This document shows positions 16,301 through 28,992 of a stretch of DNA of 64,000 nt, one piece after another. How positions within the stretch are numbered: the first letter of the stretch is position 1; each line of letters opens with the position of its first letter. The notes under the pieces were generated by a model. That model ran no database searches and was not told the DNA's origin. It was given only the letters and a program-made list of their open reading frames with translations. Location of the stretch: assembly GCF_041381155.1 (NCBI RefSeq), contig NC_091135.1, forward strand, positions 6,191,620 through 6,255,619. The letters are read 5' to 3'. Made by a program: the position numbers and the translations under genes. The DNA comes from Argopecten irradians (lineage: Eukaryota > Mollusca > Bivalvia > Pectinida > Pectinidae).

Positions 16301-19300
16301 AATTATATGACCCTTGGGTCTCAGGTTTCCCCCTAGGGAGGGGGTTAAGTTACTATATATAAGTTTATATATGGAAAACACATTTTTGAGCATTATTTAG
16401 TCATTATAATAGAAAATTAGTCAATTGTAGTCAGAATTATCCCTATGTAATGGCCATTGAATCTTATTACCAAATTTTCCATGACTGATCCCCAGGGGCC
16501 TTAGGGGCGGTCCCAAAACCGGTCAAATAGGCTAAAACTTCAAAAATCTTCTTCTGAAATTCTGGAACTGGTAGAATCAAATACTCTGCAGAGATGGAAA
16601 GGTCTTAAAGTCCTTTACAAAAATTGTGAATAATATGACTTTGGGGTCTCATGTTTCCCCCTGGGGAGGGGGTCAAGTTTACTTTAGTTTATATAGGAAA
16701 AACACATTTATGAACATTATTTGCCTATTTTTCATAGGAAATTAGTCAAACTGGGTTAGAATTATTAGCCTGAAATAGCATTTTAACATCATATCCATAC
16801 TGGTCATGGCTGACCCCCAGGGGCCAGAGGGGCGGAGCCAAAAGGGGTCAAAATGGTAATTTCAAAAATCTTCTTTTTGAATTCACAGATTTGATGGAAC
16901 CAGATACTCTTGATAGATTGGAAGGTCTTAAGGCCCTTTACAAAAATTTGTGAATTTCATGGCCCTGGGATCTCAGATTTTCCCCTAGGGAGGGGGTCAA
17001 ATTTACTATAGTTTATATAGGAAAAACACATTTAGGAACATTATTTGCTTAGTTTTCATAGGAAATTAGTCAATCTGGGTTAGAATTATTAGCCTGAGAT
17101 AGCATTTTAACATCATATCCATATTGGTCCTGGCCGACCCCCAGAGAGGGGTGGGGCCAAAAGGGGTCAAAATGGATAACATTTCAAAAATCTTTCTCCT
17201 GAATTCACAGATTTGATGGAACCAAATAATCTTCATAGATTAAAAATTTATAAAATCACTGACTGACTTCAAGGGCCTGATGGGCCAATATATATTTATA
17301 GTGTTTATATGCATGTCTTTGTTTCATTCTGTGTCTGAACTCAGGTGACCGCTAAGGCCCATGGGCCTCTTGTTATAAAATAAGAAATACAAACTTTTCC
17401 ATGGTTATGATGTAAAGTAAGTAACTTTTGTAACTGAAGAAAAATACTGAATCGTCTGTTCCTGTTTTTCATAGTAAAAAAGATACCATTTGTCAGTAGT
17501 GTAGCATCTATAGCAAAATATGTACTTATATTAAGCTTGTTATAAAACTCAACTGCTTGAACATCTTTTTTGACAAATATTGATTGTGTTTTCTTTTCAC
17601 AAATAGCTTATTATGTGATGTGTCAAATTTATATTATATACAGATCTGAAGATACAGAAGTGGGATAAAGCTCTGTTTGACTGTCGTGTAGTCCTGGACA
17701 TGGAACCGAACAATATCAAAGGTTTGAAAATGCTGAAACTAATGGACATGCTGAAATAAAACAACACCTGCATAGTCTAAAATAACATGACAGCCGAGTA
17801 GTTTGTCATTTTTTCTTAAATTCTGCTAAAGGCAAATCTGCTCTAAGCTTTCTAAACAACTTTTGTTTTGCCTTCAAATGTCGTAGCTGTTTTGTCTTGG
17901 ATTTCTTAATTCACCATATCTGTTATCAAACAGCTGCTACTTAGTGGTATGGGTTCCAAAACTTTCTATGAAAATTGAAAAGAAGATCTAATGTGTATAG
18001 TGTAGCATTCATGTTATTTGACAAATCCATGTTTTATTATATTATTATTGTTATTTATTGTATTAAAAGTTATAAATAAAACAAACAAAAACAAAAACAA
18101 AAACAAATGCTGGTTATTTTTAGGGACATGAAAATGATTGACATGATTCCTTCCGTTTTAGCATTACTTCGGAGAGGATCTGCTTACAAAGGAAAGAAGG
18201 ATTATGAGAAGGCTCGCGCTGACTTCCAACAGGCACTGGACCTAGAGCCTGCCAATAAAAGGGCAGAGGTAAGGATTTGTGAAATAAACTTTATTTACTT
18301 TACATCAATTCTGAAACATGTTATAAATCTTATACAGATCACTTTTGATGGCCCGGATGTAATCGGGCGAGGGGCCATGGAATGGGGAATAACCACTAAA
18401 GTGAAACTGAAAGATGAGTGACTATACCATTACACTACCCAATCACTCAAATAGTAGAGGCTATTAGAACATATGAATAATGAAAGAAAATGATTAAGTT
18501 AAAAAAAACTGGAGGAGCAAATTTATGAAATGTTATTCTCTGATATAACAGAATTGACAGAAACAGTACAGTAAAATGTGTTTATATCGCACTACTGGGG
18601 ACCAATAAAATCACTTTGTTAAAAGCATAGTTCGTTAAACATATATTAGAATATATTTAGGAACCTTGGGGGAAATAAAAACGTTTTAACCAAATTTGTT
18701 GCAAAGTTTGTTATAAATGTCTTTTACTGTATATGGTATTCGTCTTGATTGACACCTTTTTGCTGTTTTCTTTTGTGATGATAATCATTGTTTTTATCTA
18801 CCTGTTTCATTAGGAGTTACTGGAGGAACTGAGTGCAATGGATAAAGAAAAGGCAGAAGAAAAAAGAAAAAGAAAGGAAAAGGGACGGAGAATGGTGATT
18901 GAGGAAGTGGAAGGAGATGAAGAAGAAGAGAAAGATGAAACAGCAGACATGTCTCCAGACCAGCCCCAAATGAATGGACATGCATCTGTTGAAGAAGTGA
19001 GCAAAAGCTCATCTGAATCAGAAGTACAAGACGGAGGTGATCAAGTTTTAAATGTTGAAAGCAGCAAAGTGACAGATTCTGTGATAGAGGAGAAGGGAGA
19101 TAACTTGGGTGATGTGACTACAGAGTGTGACAGACTGAAGTCACCTATTGTTTCAGATATGACTGAGGAGGAACAAAGTGAGAAAGTCACAAGTGGTTCT
19201 GATCAGGCAGCTAATGAAAAGTGTGAAAAAGTTATTGACTCCGATGTTGGGTCGAACCAACAGAGTGATGAACGGACTAGTCCGGGTGATTCAGAAGTCA

Positions 19301-22300
19301 CCAAACAAAGTATTCAGTCGTCAGGGGACAATAAAGCTGCCACTGAAAGTAAAAGTACAGCAAACAGAGACAAAGACAATGAGCCAAGTGCTGGTGAGGA
19401 AGTGACTGAAAAGCTGCCAGAGAGGCCAGTCCTTATACAGACTGAACTGCCATCTCGTGTGGCCCAGCTGCGTGAATCTGGAAATAATCTCTTCAGAAGT
19501 GGGCAGTATGGCGATGCTTTGGAAAAATACAAATCTGCCATTGAAATATTAGACAAAGGTGGGTCGTTCATTTCTGAATTCATTCATACAGTTTCCACAT
19601 TTCTTAAGCAATAATTACTCAGATTGTCTTGTAGATAGACATTATATGAATCATTGCTTTCCTATTGAATTTTCATAAGAAGTGAATAAATATGAGTTTA
19701 ATTTTGTGTGGAGAAAACTTCTCACTCTGCTCTGCAATACAAATTCACAGGAAGACATATTTGCACATTTGTAAATTTCTAACAGAAATAAGCTTTGCAG
19801 GTTTGCTTACTTATCATTCTTTCCATTTTATTTGCAGGTATTTAATTTGCAGAAAATAATTTGAGTTTGAATAAAGCAAAATTTTAATTAATTTCAGCAA
19901 ATTAAAGCAACTAAAAGCATGAAATGGTATCTATATTTCAATCCACTTTTCTCTCCTTGACCATTTTCTTATCAACTTGTTTTACCCTGAATTCGACAGA
20001 GAAGTCTGATCAAGTGGTGAACCTGTCCTTACTGTACAGTAACCGTGCGGCCTGTGAGCTGAAGGTGGGTAACTGCTCGGCTTGTATAAAGGACTGCAGC
20101 AAGGCGTTGGATCTAGTCCCTCACTCCATCAAACCACTGCTACGTCGGGGCAGTGCCTACGAGACCACGGAGAGGTAAATATATCAACAACGCACAGCCA
20201 AATCAATACAGCTGTGTTATCCATTGTGTTGCTTATCTCATTCAAACATTATTTTACTGATGTTTTTCTTATATTTGTATGAAAAATAGCTATTCTTTTT
20301 TTTTTTTTATTAGATATAGTTTATAAATACTTGTATTATAGTTTACAATTTCAATCCAACTATGTTTGCCCTGCAGGTAGGGCGTTAGAATTGTACCTGC
20401 TGCCCCTATTGCATGATCGTAAAAGGCGACTAAATTTAGGATCTTATCTTTTCTCTTCTGCCTAACTGACTTTATCTTTCCTAATGCCTCCCTTGGCACT
20501 GCCTCACTTTTGGCCTTGAGTTGAGCGTTCGCCCCTGTGAGGAAGGCTCTGGGTTCTGTCCCCTGGCCGAGACACACCAAAGTCTATAAAAGTGGTAGTT
20601 TCTGCTCCTGCTTAGCGTTCAGCATACAGGGAGTGGGACGACTGGTTCGCCCGTTGTCAGTATAATGTGACCGGGTGGGGTGTGTTGCTTGGTGTCTTCG
20701 GCGGCATGCTTCATTGATATAGCACTATAAAAAGGGCAACAGTTCCACTATACAAGAAGACTCAACAGGAACATACCGCAGTCTCCCAGTACACTCACCT
20801 CGCACAACATACACGCAACACACCGCATGCATGGGAGGCCGTCCTTACATGACCATAGCTGTTGATAGGACGTTAATAAATCAAACAAACAAACAAAATC
20901 CAACTATGTACTGTTGAATCTTGTTATATCAGAATTGGAACAAACTGTGGTAAGACTTCATGTGATTTAAGTATGCAAATAATTAAGAAAAAACAACACT
21001 TTGATCTAATAGGGACTTGATGATGTGAATTGAACAAATTCATTTTACTAGGTCCAATTACGTATAAGAATGTTCATCCTCGATACTCCAGGGGTTCCGT
21101 TCACTTACGATCTCTACACCCCTGGACTATCTCATAGTGAAATTGAAAGCAGCTCAGCAGAAAACATTTGACCAATCACAGGCCAGCAAATATTTCCTTT
21201 GAAGACTACAGAGAGAGCGACGCCTAACATCAAAGCCACATAGTCAACCACAGTGTACTGTTATACGGCTCTTTTGATGTACATCAAACGACTGAATTAC
21301 CTGTTGTTCTGTTGCCTCCAGTTTTACTATGAGATAGTCCAGGGGTGAAGAGATCGTAAGTGATCGGAACCCCTGGAGTATTGGGGATGAAGAATGTTAG
21401 GCTATAAATAATACAAAAAACAACATGTCTATTGTCTAGGTGATTGATCCATATTATTTGTTTATAAACAATGTATAGAGTAAGGATTGGGATTATTATA
21501 CATGTATTGATAAATCAACCTCTGTTGCCTAGGTACCGGGATGCGTATGTAGACTACAGACATGTTCTAACTATAGATAGATCTGTAGAATCAGCTTATG
21601 CTGGTTCATCAAGGTAAGTCAGTTCTTAAAAATTCAGATTTTGATCATATTCTTCCAGTCATTTCCTTTCTATATGTATGAACTATTTATCTGGTTGTAT
21701 TATTCAAATCCCATATTGGGCAGTTGCCAGGTACTATTGCTGTCCGTTGGTTTTTCTCTGGGTACTCCGTCTTTCTCCTACTCATAAACCTGGCATGTTC
21801 TTAGATTACCCTGACTGTTAATGGGATGTTTAACAAGTCAAACCAATGTATAATTTATTGAAAACATCTTTGAACTTTCAATTTCTGTTTTTCAATATGA
21901 TGTGATGACATCCAAGTTAATGGTTTAACATGTGAACAATTTCAAGATATTTAGAACATTATTTAAAACAAAGATAAATAAGATTGGTGTTTATCTCCTT
22001 ATTTTGGAGGTTGCCAGGTACTGACTGCTGGTCGGTGGTTTTTTCTCTGGTTACTCCGGCTTTCCTCCACCAACAAACCTGGCTTTCCTCCACCAACAAA
22101 CCTGGCACGTCCTTTAATAGACTAAAAAAATATGCCTATTCTAACAATGGTTAGATATCTCTCTTACTACTTTATAATTTATCCTTGAGTAAATCTTAGT
22201 GTTTTTGCAGTAGGGTAGATGTTTGTTAGAGTTTGAAAAATAAATATTGTTATTTCAGATGTCAGACTAGTTTAAGTCAAACAGATGGTAATAGATGGAG

Positions 22301-25300
22301 GGAGAAGTTACCTCCCCTGAAGTCAGTTTCTCCATGGGAGATTCCATTGATAGTCGATACATTTGGGAACCCAGTCACCAGACCTGTGGTTACCCCTACA
22401 GCTCCCAAAGTTCCCATGACAACAGCCAATCAGGAGGCAGCAGCAAAGTCAGAGAGTATGACACCTCCTGCACCAATTTCCTCAAAACCATCACCGGAGA
22501 AGGAGCTTTCAGAGGAACAGAAATTTGAAAATGCAAAGTCAGAAGGCAATAAATGTGTTCAGAAGGTAAAATTTCAAATTCCATCTTCGCATATTAGAGT
22601 TATCTGCCCTTGAGGGAAAGTACTGACTTTAGATTTATGAACGGAAAAAAAACATTGATATATCGGAAAAATATTACCTTACACTCACAAACACCAGTTG
22701 TCAAATCAATTCCTATGTATAAAATCAGATCATTCTGTGCAAATACAAAATTCACCAATAGCACAGTCATACTCAAGTGACATTCCAATGGTAGTTCAAA
22801 GTAAGGTCGTATAAGACAGGTAGTCACTTAAGCCAGGGTCAATAATGAAAATGATTACGAAATTATTTAAACAATTAATGATTAAAAATATTAGGGTCCC
22901 AATATAATTAAGGTCGCAGAAGACAGGAAGTTGCTGGATACAGGGGGTCATTTAGCTGCAATATTGTAGCACTAAAGACTTTTTGACAGAAAATGGTGTC
23001 GTCTTCAGAGCTACAATTGGTGCCTATTACTTCTAATGGAGCAAAGTAATGGTTATGCAAACCATTATTTAAACGTTTGCATGCATTTTATCGTACTTGT
23101 TTTATATAGCTTACCTACTAGGCCATAAAAATGAACCATATCAAATATCAAATTTTCAGCGAGACTTTTTTTTACATATACACATATTAAGGCGTTTCTG
23201 AAGAAAATTTATACAGTAAGTCTACAATGTACGAATTTGACGTTTTGTGAGCGGTGTGGTAGATATTAAGAATGGTACTTATGTTTGTTTTTGACAAAAA
23301 TAATATATAAATGCTTGTATATGCACAAAATAATTGGAAACCTACAAAAAGTATAGAAAATTGTGCCCGAGTGATTTTCGGAGGAACTGCTCCGCTAGGA
23401 CACATAGGGACCAATTTGTACATATATTCATTCTAGGGGTCGTTAAGACAGGTTTGACTGTACTTTGAATTGAATGTTAATTCCTGGTTCTTACATGTAT
23501 GATATATCGACTATTTTGCTGTTGTAGGGCGATTTTGTAAAGGCCATTGACAGCTATTCAGAATGTGTAACACTGATGCCAGACAGAGCAGTCGGGTACA
23601 CCAACAGGGCGCTGTGTTATCTCCGTCGTAATCAGGTTAGTCTGTGGTCTGTTATTCCATTCATAACAAACCCTATAGATCACCTTGATTCCTATTTTTA
23701 ATTTCTTGTATTACCGTTGATGACTTTTCTCCACACCCTCTGTGTGCCAAAAATATTTTAAGTCCATGATATCCATGCTATCTCCACCATCTCCGCTATT
23801 TCCGCACAAAAAAAGTTCTAAGTTCAATATTTCCACAAGATCTCCATAAGAAAAAAAAGCTTAGTCCAAATTCTCCATAATCTCCACAAATTTTCCGCGG
23901 AATTGTGTCCTTTCTCCGTAGAAATTCCGCGGAGAACTTGCTACATCTAATTAATTCTGAAATGTTTTCCGTAGAGTTTCCACAGAATCTGAAAGGTTTG
24001 AAAGGTTACAAGATTGTGAAGCCATATGGGATGTTGTTAGATTCTCCTTGAAACAGAGTGAGAATAAGGATATGTATTAAAATCAGATTAATCGTCTTTG
24101 TCAATTTGGTTGTAAAGTGTAATTTTTCTAAACCAGATGTCACCAGGACCAACATATTTGACAGTTTAGACAGGTTTCCGGATTATATATGTTTTAATTG
24201 CCATAAATTAAGGAGGAAATGCAATACAATTAAGCTGGAATGCACAAGGATCCTGATTAGGCAAGGACCGGTTTAGACAACTTATACTGTACATGTATAG
24301 GCAGGTTAACTGAATGTGAAGGTCGTTAAATTACAGAGACTACATATACTATTCTTAATATTGATAAAATCTATATTTTCCTCCAGCCTTCCAGTGCCGA
24401 GGCTGACTGTAACATGACCACATATACTATTCTTAAATGTTGATAAAATCTATATTTTCCTCCAGCCTTCCAGTGCCGAGGCTGACTGTAACATGACCAC
24501 ATATACTATTCTTAAATGTTGATAAAATCTGTATTTTCCTCCAGCCTTCCAGTGCCGAGGCTGACTGTAACAAGACCACATATACTATTCTTAAATGTTG
24601 ATAAAATCTGTATTTTCCTCCAGCCTTCCAGTGCCGAGGCTGACTGTAACATGACCACATATACTATTCTTAAATGTTGATAAAATCTATATTTTCCTCC
24701 AGCCTTCCAGTGCCGAGGCTGACTGTAACATGACCACATATACTATTCTTAATATTGATAAAATCTGTATTTTCCTCCAGCCTTCCAGTGCCGAGGCTGA
24801 CTGTAACAAGGCATTAGGGATGGAAGCTGACAACATTAAAGCCTTGTTCAGACGTAGTCAGGCGCGTAAGTTGATGAAGAAGTACAAAGAGAGTCTGGAG
24901 GACCTCACACATCTCCTCAAAATTGACCCCAAAAACGCTGCGGCAAAGAAAGAGATGACTGTGGTGAAAAATTACTATAGAGAGGTAAATAACGTCTTTG
25001 GATACTAGCTGTCATACATTTTTTTTATATTTCTATAAATAAGGAATGTATAAACATTTGTTAAGTGATTATGGAATGGTTTCATTCATCATAGTTCGGT
25101 TTTGCAAGTTTATTTCTATATTATAATATTTTTTTTAGGATTTATGTATATTGGAGAAGATAGAGATAACTTTTATAGTAGCTTACTGAATCATAACTGA
25201 ATAAAATTGTTATATATACAGGTAAACTAAATATTTCCTTAATTCTTCAGTAAACAACAAATTACTGGTTATTTGTAATTATCAGGAACTTCAAAAGATG

Positions 25301-28300
25301 AAAGACAATTTGGGTTCATCAGCAAACACGTCCAAAAGTGATGGTAAACAGAGGAAAAGAATGGTGATACAGGAGACGGAATCTGACGAGGAGGAGGAGG
25401 AAGAGAGTTCAAAGGTCAAGGCCGCTGATAAGTCTAGTCCAAACGTTTCAAATAAAACACAAACTGCTTCGGCGAAGAAATCAGAGACAAAATCAGAACA
25501 AAAGAAACCAGAGATGGAAAAGAAAGGAAAGAAGATGGTAATCGAGGAGATCGAGACATCTAACGAGGGAGGGGGCAAACACAAAGGTACATTGATTAAT
25601 TGGTTTACTGTTACATTGACCCATCACACACAATTAATTATCATAATTAGCTACCTTATGATCTGAATATCCTCAATCAATAAATTGGCAAGGACTTGAT
25701 AGAATCTTTCTGTCACTAGATTACCTTTATTTATTGGAATTGAACCATCATAATACATCTTTTTCTGAGACCAGCTCAATGTGCGCTCTTCTTAGAAAAA
25801 AAGTTATCTCAGAAGATCTTCCAGCTCATAGATGGAAGAGCTTCCAGATGTAGAAGAGCTTCAAATTGAGTGAAGACAGGAGCATCCATGTCTTACAGGA
25901 TTCTCTAGTTCCTATTACAGTAAAATTCTATCATAATGTATGAAGAATTGCGCATTTATTCTTAATACAGATCACACCAGCATCTTCTCAAATTTTAATT
26001 CTCATTTTTTTTTTCACAGCTCCAGAAAAGTCAAAGACATCACAGAAGAAGCCAAGCCAAAGTAAGAACATCAAGTCGACCAGTACAGGACTACCTGTAG
26101 TGCCACCCACCGCTCCGAAACTCGACAAAGCTACACCGTACGAGTTCATACAGGCATGGAATTCACTGAAGAAGGTACAAGATCTCCAGCCCTATGCCGA
26201 TTTACTTAAGCAGATAACACCAGCAGATCTACCTAAAGGTATGAATATATTCCGAATTTGCATATTACAGAGTTATCTGCACTTGTGGGTAGGTATTGAT
26301 TGTGACGTCATGTGTTTGCGAGCGTAACGTCATATGTTTCGGAGAAAACGACATGAATTGTGCTCACAAAATAATGACGTAACAATCGATACCTACCCGC
26401 AAGGGAGCTAACTCTGTAATATGCAACTGGGAAGATTGTTTTATATATAAATGTATCATTTCTAGGTTTTCCGCTCAGATTTTGTTATTTTTTTGTCTCA
26501 AAAGTGATAATTGTATACAATATACTTTCAATGTTTTTCACAGGCATGAGGTGAAATGTCTCTTGAACTCATAAACTGTGACTATTCTTTTTTTGTGGGG
26601 ATCTTATTTTTTTCCAATTACATTTATAGGCAAGATGTTAATTGGCTTAATCCATTTTTCTGAGTGTATTCTTATGTAAATATATTACATTAAGAAATAT
26701 CAAATGTTTATAACCAACACACTTACATGATTAAAACATAGTATATATCATTCCCCATCATGGTTCCTATAAGATGTCTATAATGTGTGTATAACAAACT
26801 ATACTTATAAACAAAATGATTACATTGGTCCCCAGAAGTTCTTTTAGTACTACCTTGTTTTATATATAAAAAACAATATGTACGAAGTGATTTGGTTTTT
26901 CAACTGAGTATACTTTGTTATACAAATACCCTCTTGTATACTTGTATAAATAACCAAGATTACAGCATTGATGCTAATTTTAACATTTATTTATGATTTC
27001 TTAGTTATGTAGAAAATGAATTGAATATTTAAGACATTTATTTTCTGTTTTCCAGTGATCAGTAACAAACTTGATGGTCCAATGCTCACCACCATTGTTC
27101 AGTGTCTGGGTTCAAAATTCACAGAAACAGGTGAGCATTAATTTAATATCTAAATCATGTTTCAGGTGAGTACAAGTTTGTTAAGATGGTTAATTTTAGA
27201 ATCAGGTAAACCACTTGGTATTGTTTTCTGCCTAATGCTTTCAGGTATATTAATTATATTTTAAAGATGCTCCACCGCTGACAAATGGTATTTTTTCACT
27301 ATTAAAAACAGGAGCAGACGATTTAGTATTTTTCTTCAGTTACAAAAGTTACTTACTTTACACCATTACCACCATTGAAAAGTTTGAGCTCCTAATTTTA
27401 CTTCAAGTTAAAAATATGAAAAATAATTAATTGCATCCCGAAAAAAATCCGTACCACTATATCCTATATGAAATGAACTACTGAATGCGCATGTACCAAA
27501 GGCAAAATAAATTATTTTATATTATTTTTTGTGTTAATTAGACTATTATATACACGATTAAACACTAATTATTGTTCAAATGATGAATATCATTTTTGGT
27601 CTGTCGGCAGTGGAGCATCTTTAAATGAATTATTCAAAAATAAATTATCACAAAAAAATATATCAGTTCACCTTGTATGGTATAAAAAGCTATTTTGTTT
27701 CAATGTGTAACACATTTTTTAGCTTGAGTCACCAGTAATGAATATTTATTTTTAGAAATATTGGTAACTCGTCTTTGATTACAATGTCTTTTACAGGTGA
27801 GCTAGACACCGCGTTCAGGATATTGACAAATTTATCCAAGGTGGATAGATTCCAGACCATATCCATGTTCATGTCAGCAAAAGAAAAGTCAGGTCAGTAA
27901 GCTTTTTATATGAGTTGCTTTAATAATTTGAACAGTTTTAAAGTCTTTATATGGCCTAGCATTAGAACTTCTCTTTCTCATCCATTTTGTGAAAATAGAG
28001 TTCATATTGGAAGAATTCGTAATAGAAGCAAGCTGATAGAAATGTGTAAAAACTCTAAAAGTTCTGAGTATTTGCATTTAAATATATTCTGCATTTGCGT
28101 ATTACAGAATTATCTGCACTTGCGGCTAGGTATTGATTGTGACGTCATATGTTTGTGAGCGTCACGTCAAAACTTTTGGAGGAAATGATGTGAATTGCGC
28201 TCACAAAATAATGGCGTCATAATGGATACGTACTGGCAAGGGAACTAACTCTGTAATCTGGTTCAAGATTGATCTGTACTTGTGTTTGCTTATCCTTCCA

Positions 28301-28992
28301 AAATACAGAATCATAACCAATGATTTATAGATATCTCTACAAAAATCTTTATTTATTGGATTAAATACCAGGCTCCAATTTCTCGAAACAAATATGCAGA
28401 CTTAAGTCAAATTTAAGTTTTTTTTCTTATGTAACTTATATGAAAGCTTAAGACTTAAATCAGTTTTGAACTTAAGTTTGTTTCTAGAAATTGGGGCCAG
28501 GTTGCAAAATTGCAAATGTAAATTTCCTATATACTTGAAAGAACTGATAGATTTTGATTATGTTCTTGGGAAGGACATATACTGTGAACCAACCTGTTTT
28601 CGTGACAGGATTCCGTGTCTAACAATATTTTCATGGGATTTAATTTCATGATCTTTCGGTAAAATGCTATATCTTTAATATCTTTTTGCAAATTCTAATC
28701 GCTCGCAAAATACATGAAAATATGTTGCACACAAAACAAAATTTGTTCACATTATCCAACCAATTCTAACACTATTGGGTAAATGTTATGTTAAGTGTTC
28801 TTAGGGTTACCTACCAGTAACTTTGAAATTTAGCTTGGCTATTTACTGAGCCATTCACTTGGTATTAAATGAAGTAAATCTTTTTTGTTTACAGTCGTAG
28901 AACGTGTACTGACCCGGCTACAGAGCCAGAAATCCCCGACATATGATCAGTCCGACCTGAACAAGTTAAAGAAGTGCTATGATATCAGATGA
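10324..28992 (+). CDS. SPAG1: SPAG1, dynein-arm assembly factor / R2SP co-chaperone scaffold
   Basis: Cytoplasmic TPR scaffold that, with PIH1D2 and RUVBL1/2, brings HSP70/HSP90 to axonemal dynein clients. Coding exons: 10324-10454, 11024-11098, 11414-11498, 12196-12357, 12564-12625, 12966-13072, 14274-14332, 14731-14830, 17644-17721, 18162-18268, 18814-19558, 20000-20174, 21533-21613, 22259-22565, 23528-23635, 24781-24984, 25286-25586, 26020-26238, 27056-27130, 27797-27892, 28895-28992. These sum to 3375 nt, or 1124 residues plus stop, with every phase matching and GT-AG throughout. The N-terminus (SLLVSDRTKRYDIPLGHLDY) is typical of SPAG1. Three TPR blocks lie near residues 217-330, 535-655 and 740-862, and an RPAP3/SPAG1 C-terminal domain at about 995-1115. 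The long exon 11 encodes an acidic, Ser/Lys-rich linker, making the protein longer than human SPAG1 (926 aa). The model is firm; the acceptor of exon 16 is duplicated upstream. Confidence 0.95.
11830..12030. mobile_element. Degenerate long-TIR MITE, family C fragment
   Basis: It shares GTTTTACTATGGCATAGTCCAGG and nearby words with one arm of the well-preserved 21066-21400 element. Eroded. It sits in SPAG1 intron 3, just upstream of exon 4. Confidence 0.5.
14046..14175. mobile_element. Fragment of a dispersed DNA-transposon-like repeat
   Basis: The words ATTTCGACTGTCGATAG, CCCCTGCTGTTCGAGTTATA and GGGGTTTTACTGTAT resemble the ends of widespread invertebrate Tc1/pogo-type MITEs. Only one end is clear. 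It lies in SPAG1 intron 6, close to exon 7. Confidence 0.4.
15110..17508. mobile_element. TTAA-type MITE, family A, split copy
   Basis: The left half (about 15110-15315) and right half (about 17376-17508) match the two halves of the 2566-2927 MITE in order. The shared words include CATAGTGCCATGGAATTTTT and GTAAGTAACTTTTGTAACTG. They are separated by the 2.06-kb repeat at 15317-17375. The nested insertion shows the MITE was there first. Confidence 0.75.
15317..17375 (+). repeat. 2.06-kb interspersed element with internal ~325-bp tandem units, copy 1
   Basis: It begins GGTCACCTAAGACAAGTCTC and ends CAGGTGACC...GGGCCTCTTGTT. Internally a unit of about 325 bp repeats about five times, marked by gaccctggggtctcag at 15660, 15985, 16309, 16637 and 16961. 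Each unit carries CCCCCTGGGGAGGGGGT and CCCAGGGGCC words. A second, inverted copy is at 30291-32476 and a terminal scrap at 59380-59412. No coding sequence; class unknown. It lies in SPAG1 intron 8. Confidence 0.8.
20377..20899 (+). mobile_element. SINE-like interspersed repeat with (CAAA)n tail
   Basis: It reads CCCTGCAGGTAGGGCGTTAG at the left, has a middle GCCCCTGTGAGGAAGGCTCT, and ends ATAGGACGTTAATAAATC with CAAA repeats. The right 380 bp recur at 39231-39614 at high identity. Its final GACCATAGCTGTTGATAGGA resembles the 3' end of the tRNA SINE at 45091-45302, suggesting a shared LINE-recognition tail. It lies in SPAG1 intron 12. Confidence 0.75.
21066..21400. mobile_element. Long-TIR MITE, family C, best copy
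   Basis: A 335-bp palindromic element with terminal inverted repeats of about 80 bp containing ATACTCCAGGGGTTCCG and CACCCCTGGACTATCTCATA. It lies in SPAG1 intron 12, upstream of exon 13. Degenerate relatives are at 11830-12030 and 32720-33010. No coding capacity. Confidence 0.85.
21690..22116 (+). mobile_element. Two SINE 3' fragments
   Basis: Fragments at about 21690-21840 and 22008-22116 share GTTGCCAGGTACTG, TACTCCG...CTTTC and AACCTGGCA with the body of the 45091-45302 SINE. In the second, CTTTCCTCCACCAACAAACC is locally duplicated. They lie in SPAG1 intron 13. Confidence 0.65.
24337..24807 (+). repeat. 79-bp tandem array duplicating the SPAG1 exon-16 splice acceptor
   Basis: Six units. 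Each holds intron sequence (ACTATTCTTAA...GATAAAATCT), a pyrimidine-rich TTTTCCTCCAG acceptor, and the first 27 coding bases of exon 16 (residues PSSAEADCN). Acceptors precede 24387, 24466, 24545, 24624, 24703 and the true exon start 24781. Spacing is 79 bp except the last interval, 78 bp. The last unit therefore stays in frame with its neighbour, while upstream units meet a TGA. Confidence 0.95.
26260..26425. mobile_element. Palindromic MITE, family B, copy 1
   Basis: About 166 bp with inverted ends TGCATATTACAGAGTTATCT. A conserved inner GGTAGGTATTGATTGTGACG runs into a TGACGTCA word. Other copies are 28096-28260 and 48150-48318, with a possible end at about 22590. It lies in SPAG1 intron 18. 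Confidence 0.8.
27265..27620. mobile_element. TTAA-type MITE, family A, copy 2
   Basis: 356 bp with inverted ends AGATGCTCCACCGCTGACA. TTAA is on both sides (27261-27264 and 27621-27624). It lies in SPAG1 intron 19. Confidence 0.85.
28096..28260. mobile_element. Palindromic MITE, family B, copy 2
   Basis: Matches 26260-26425 along its whole length, including ATTACAGAATTATCTGCACT and GTATTGATTGTGACGTCATA. It lies in the last SPAG1 intron. Confidence 0.8.

Noticed and set aside
20290-20580. 96-codon minus-strand frame in SPAG1 intron 12
   Set aside because: Falls inside the SINE-like repeat that recurs at 39231-39614; antisense of a repeat.
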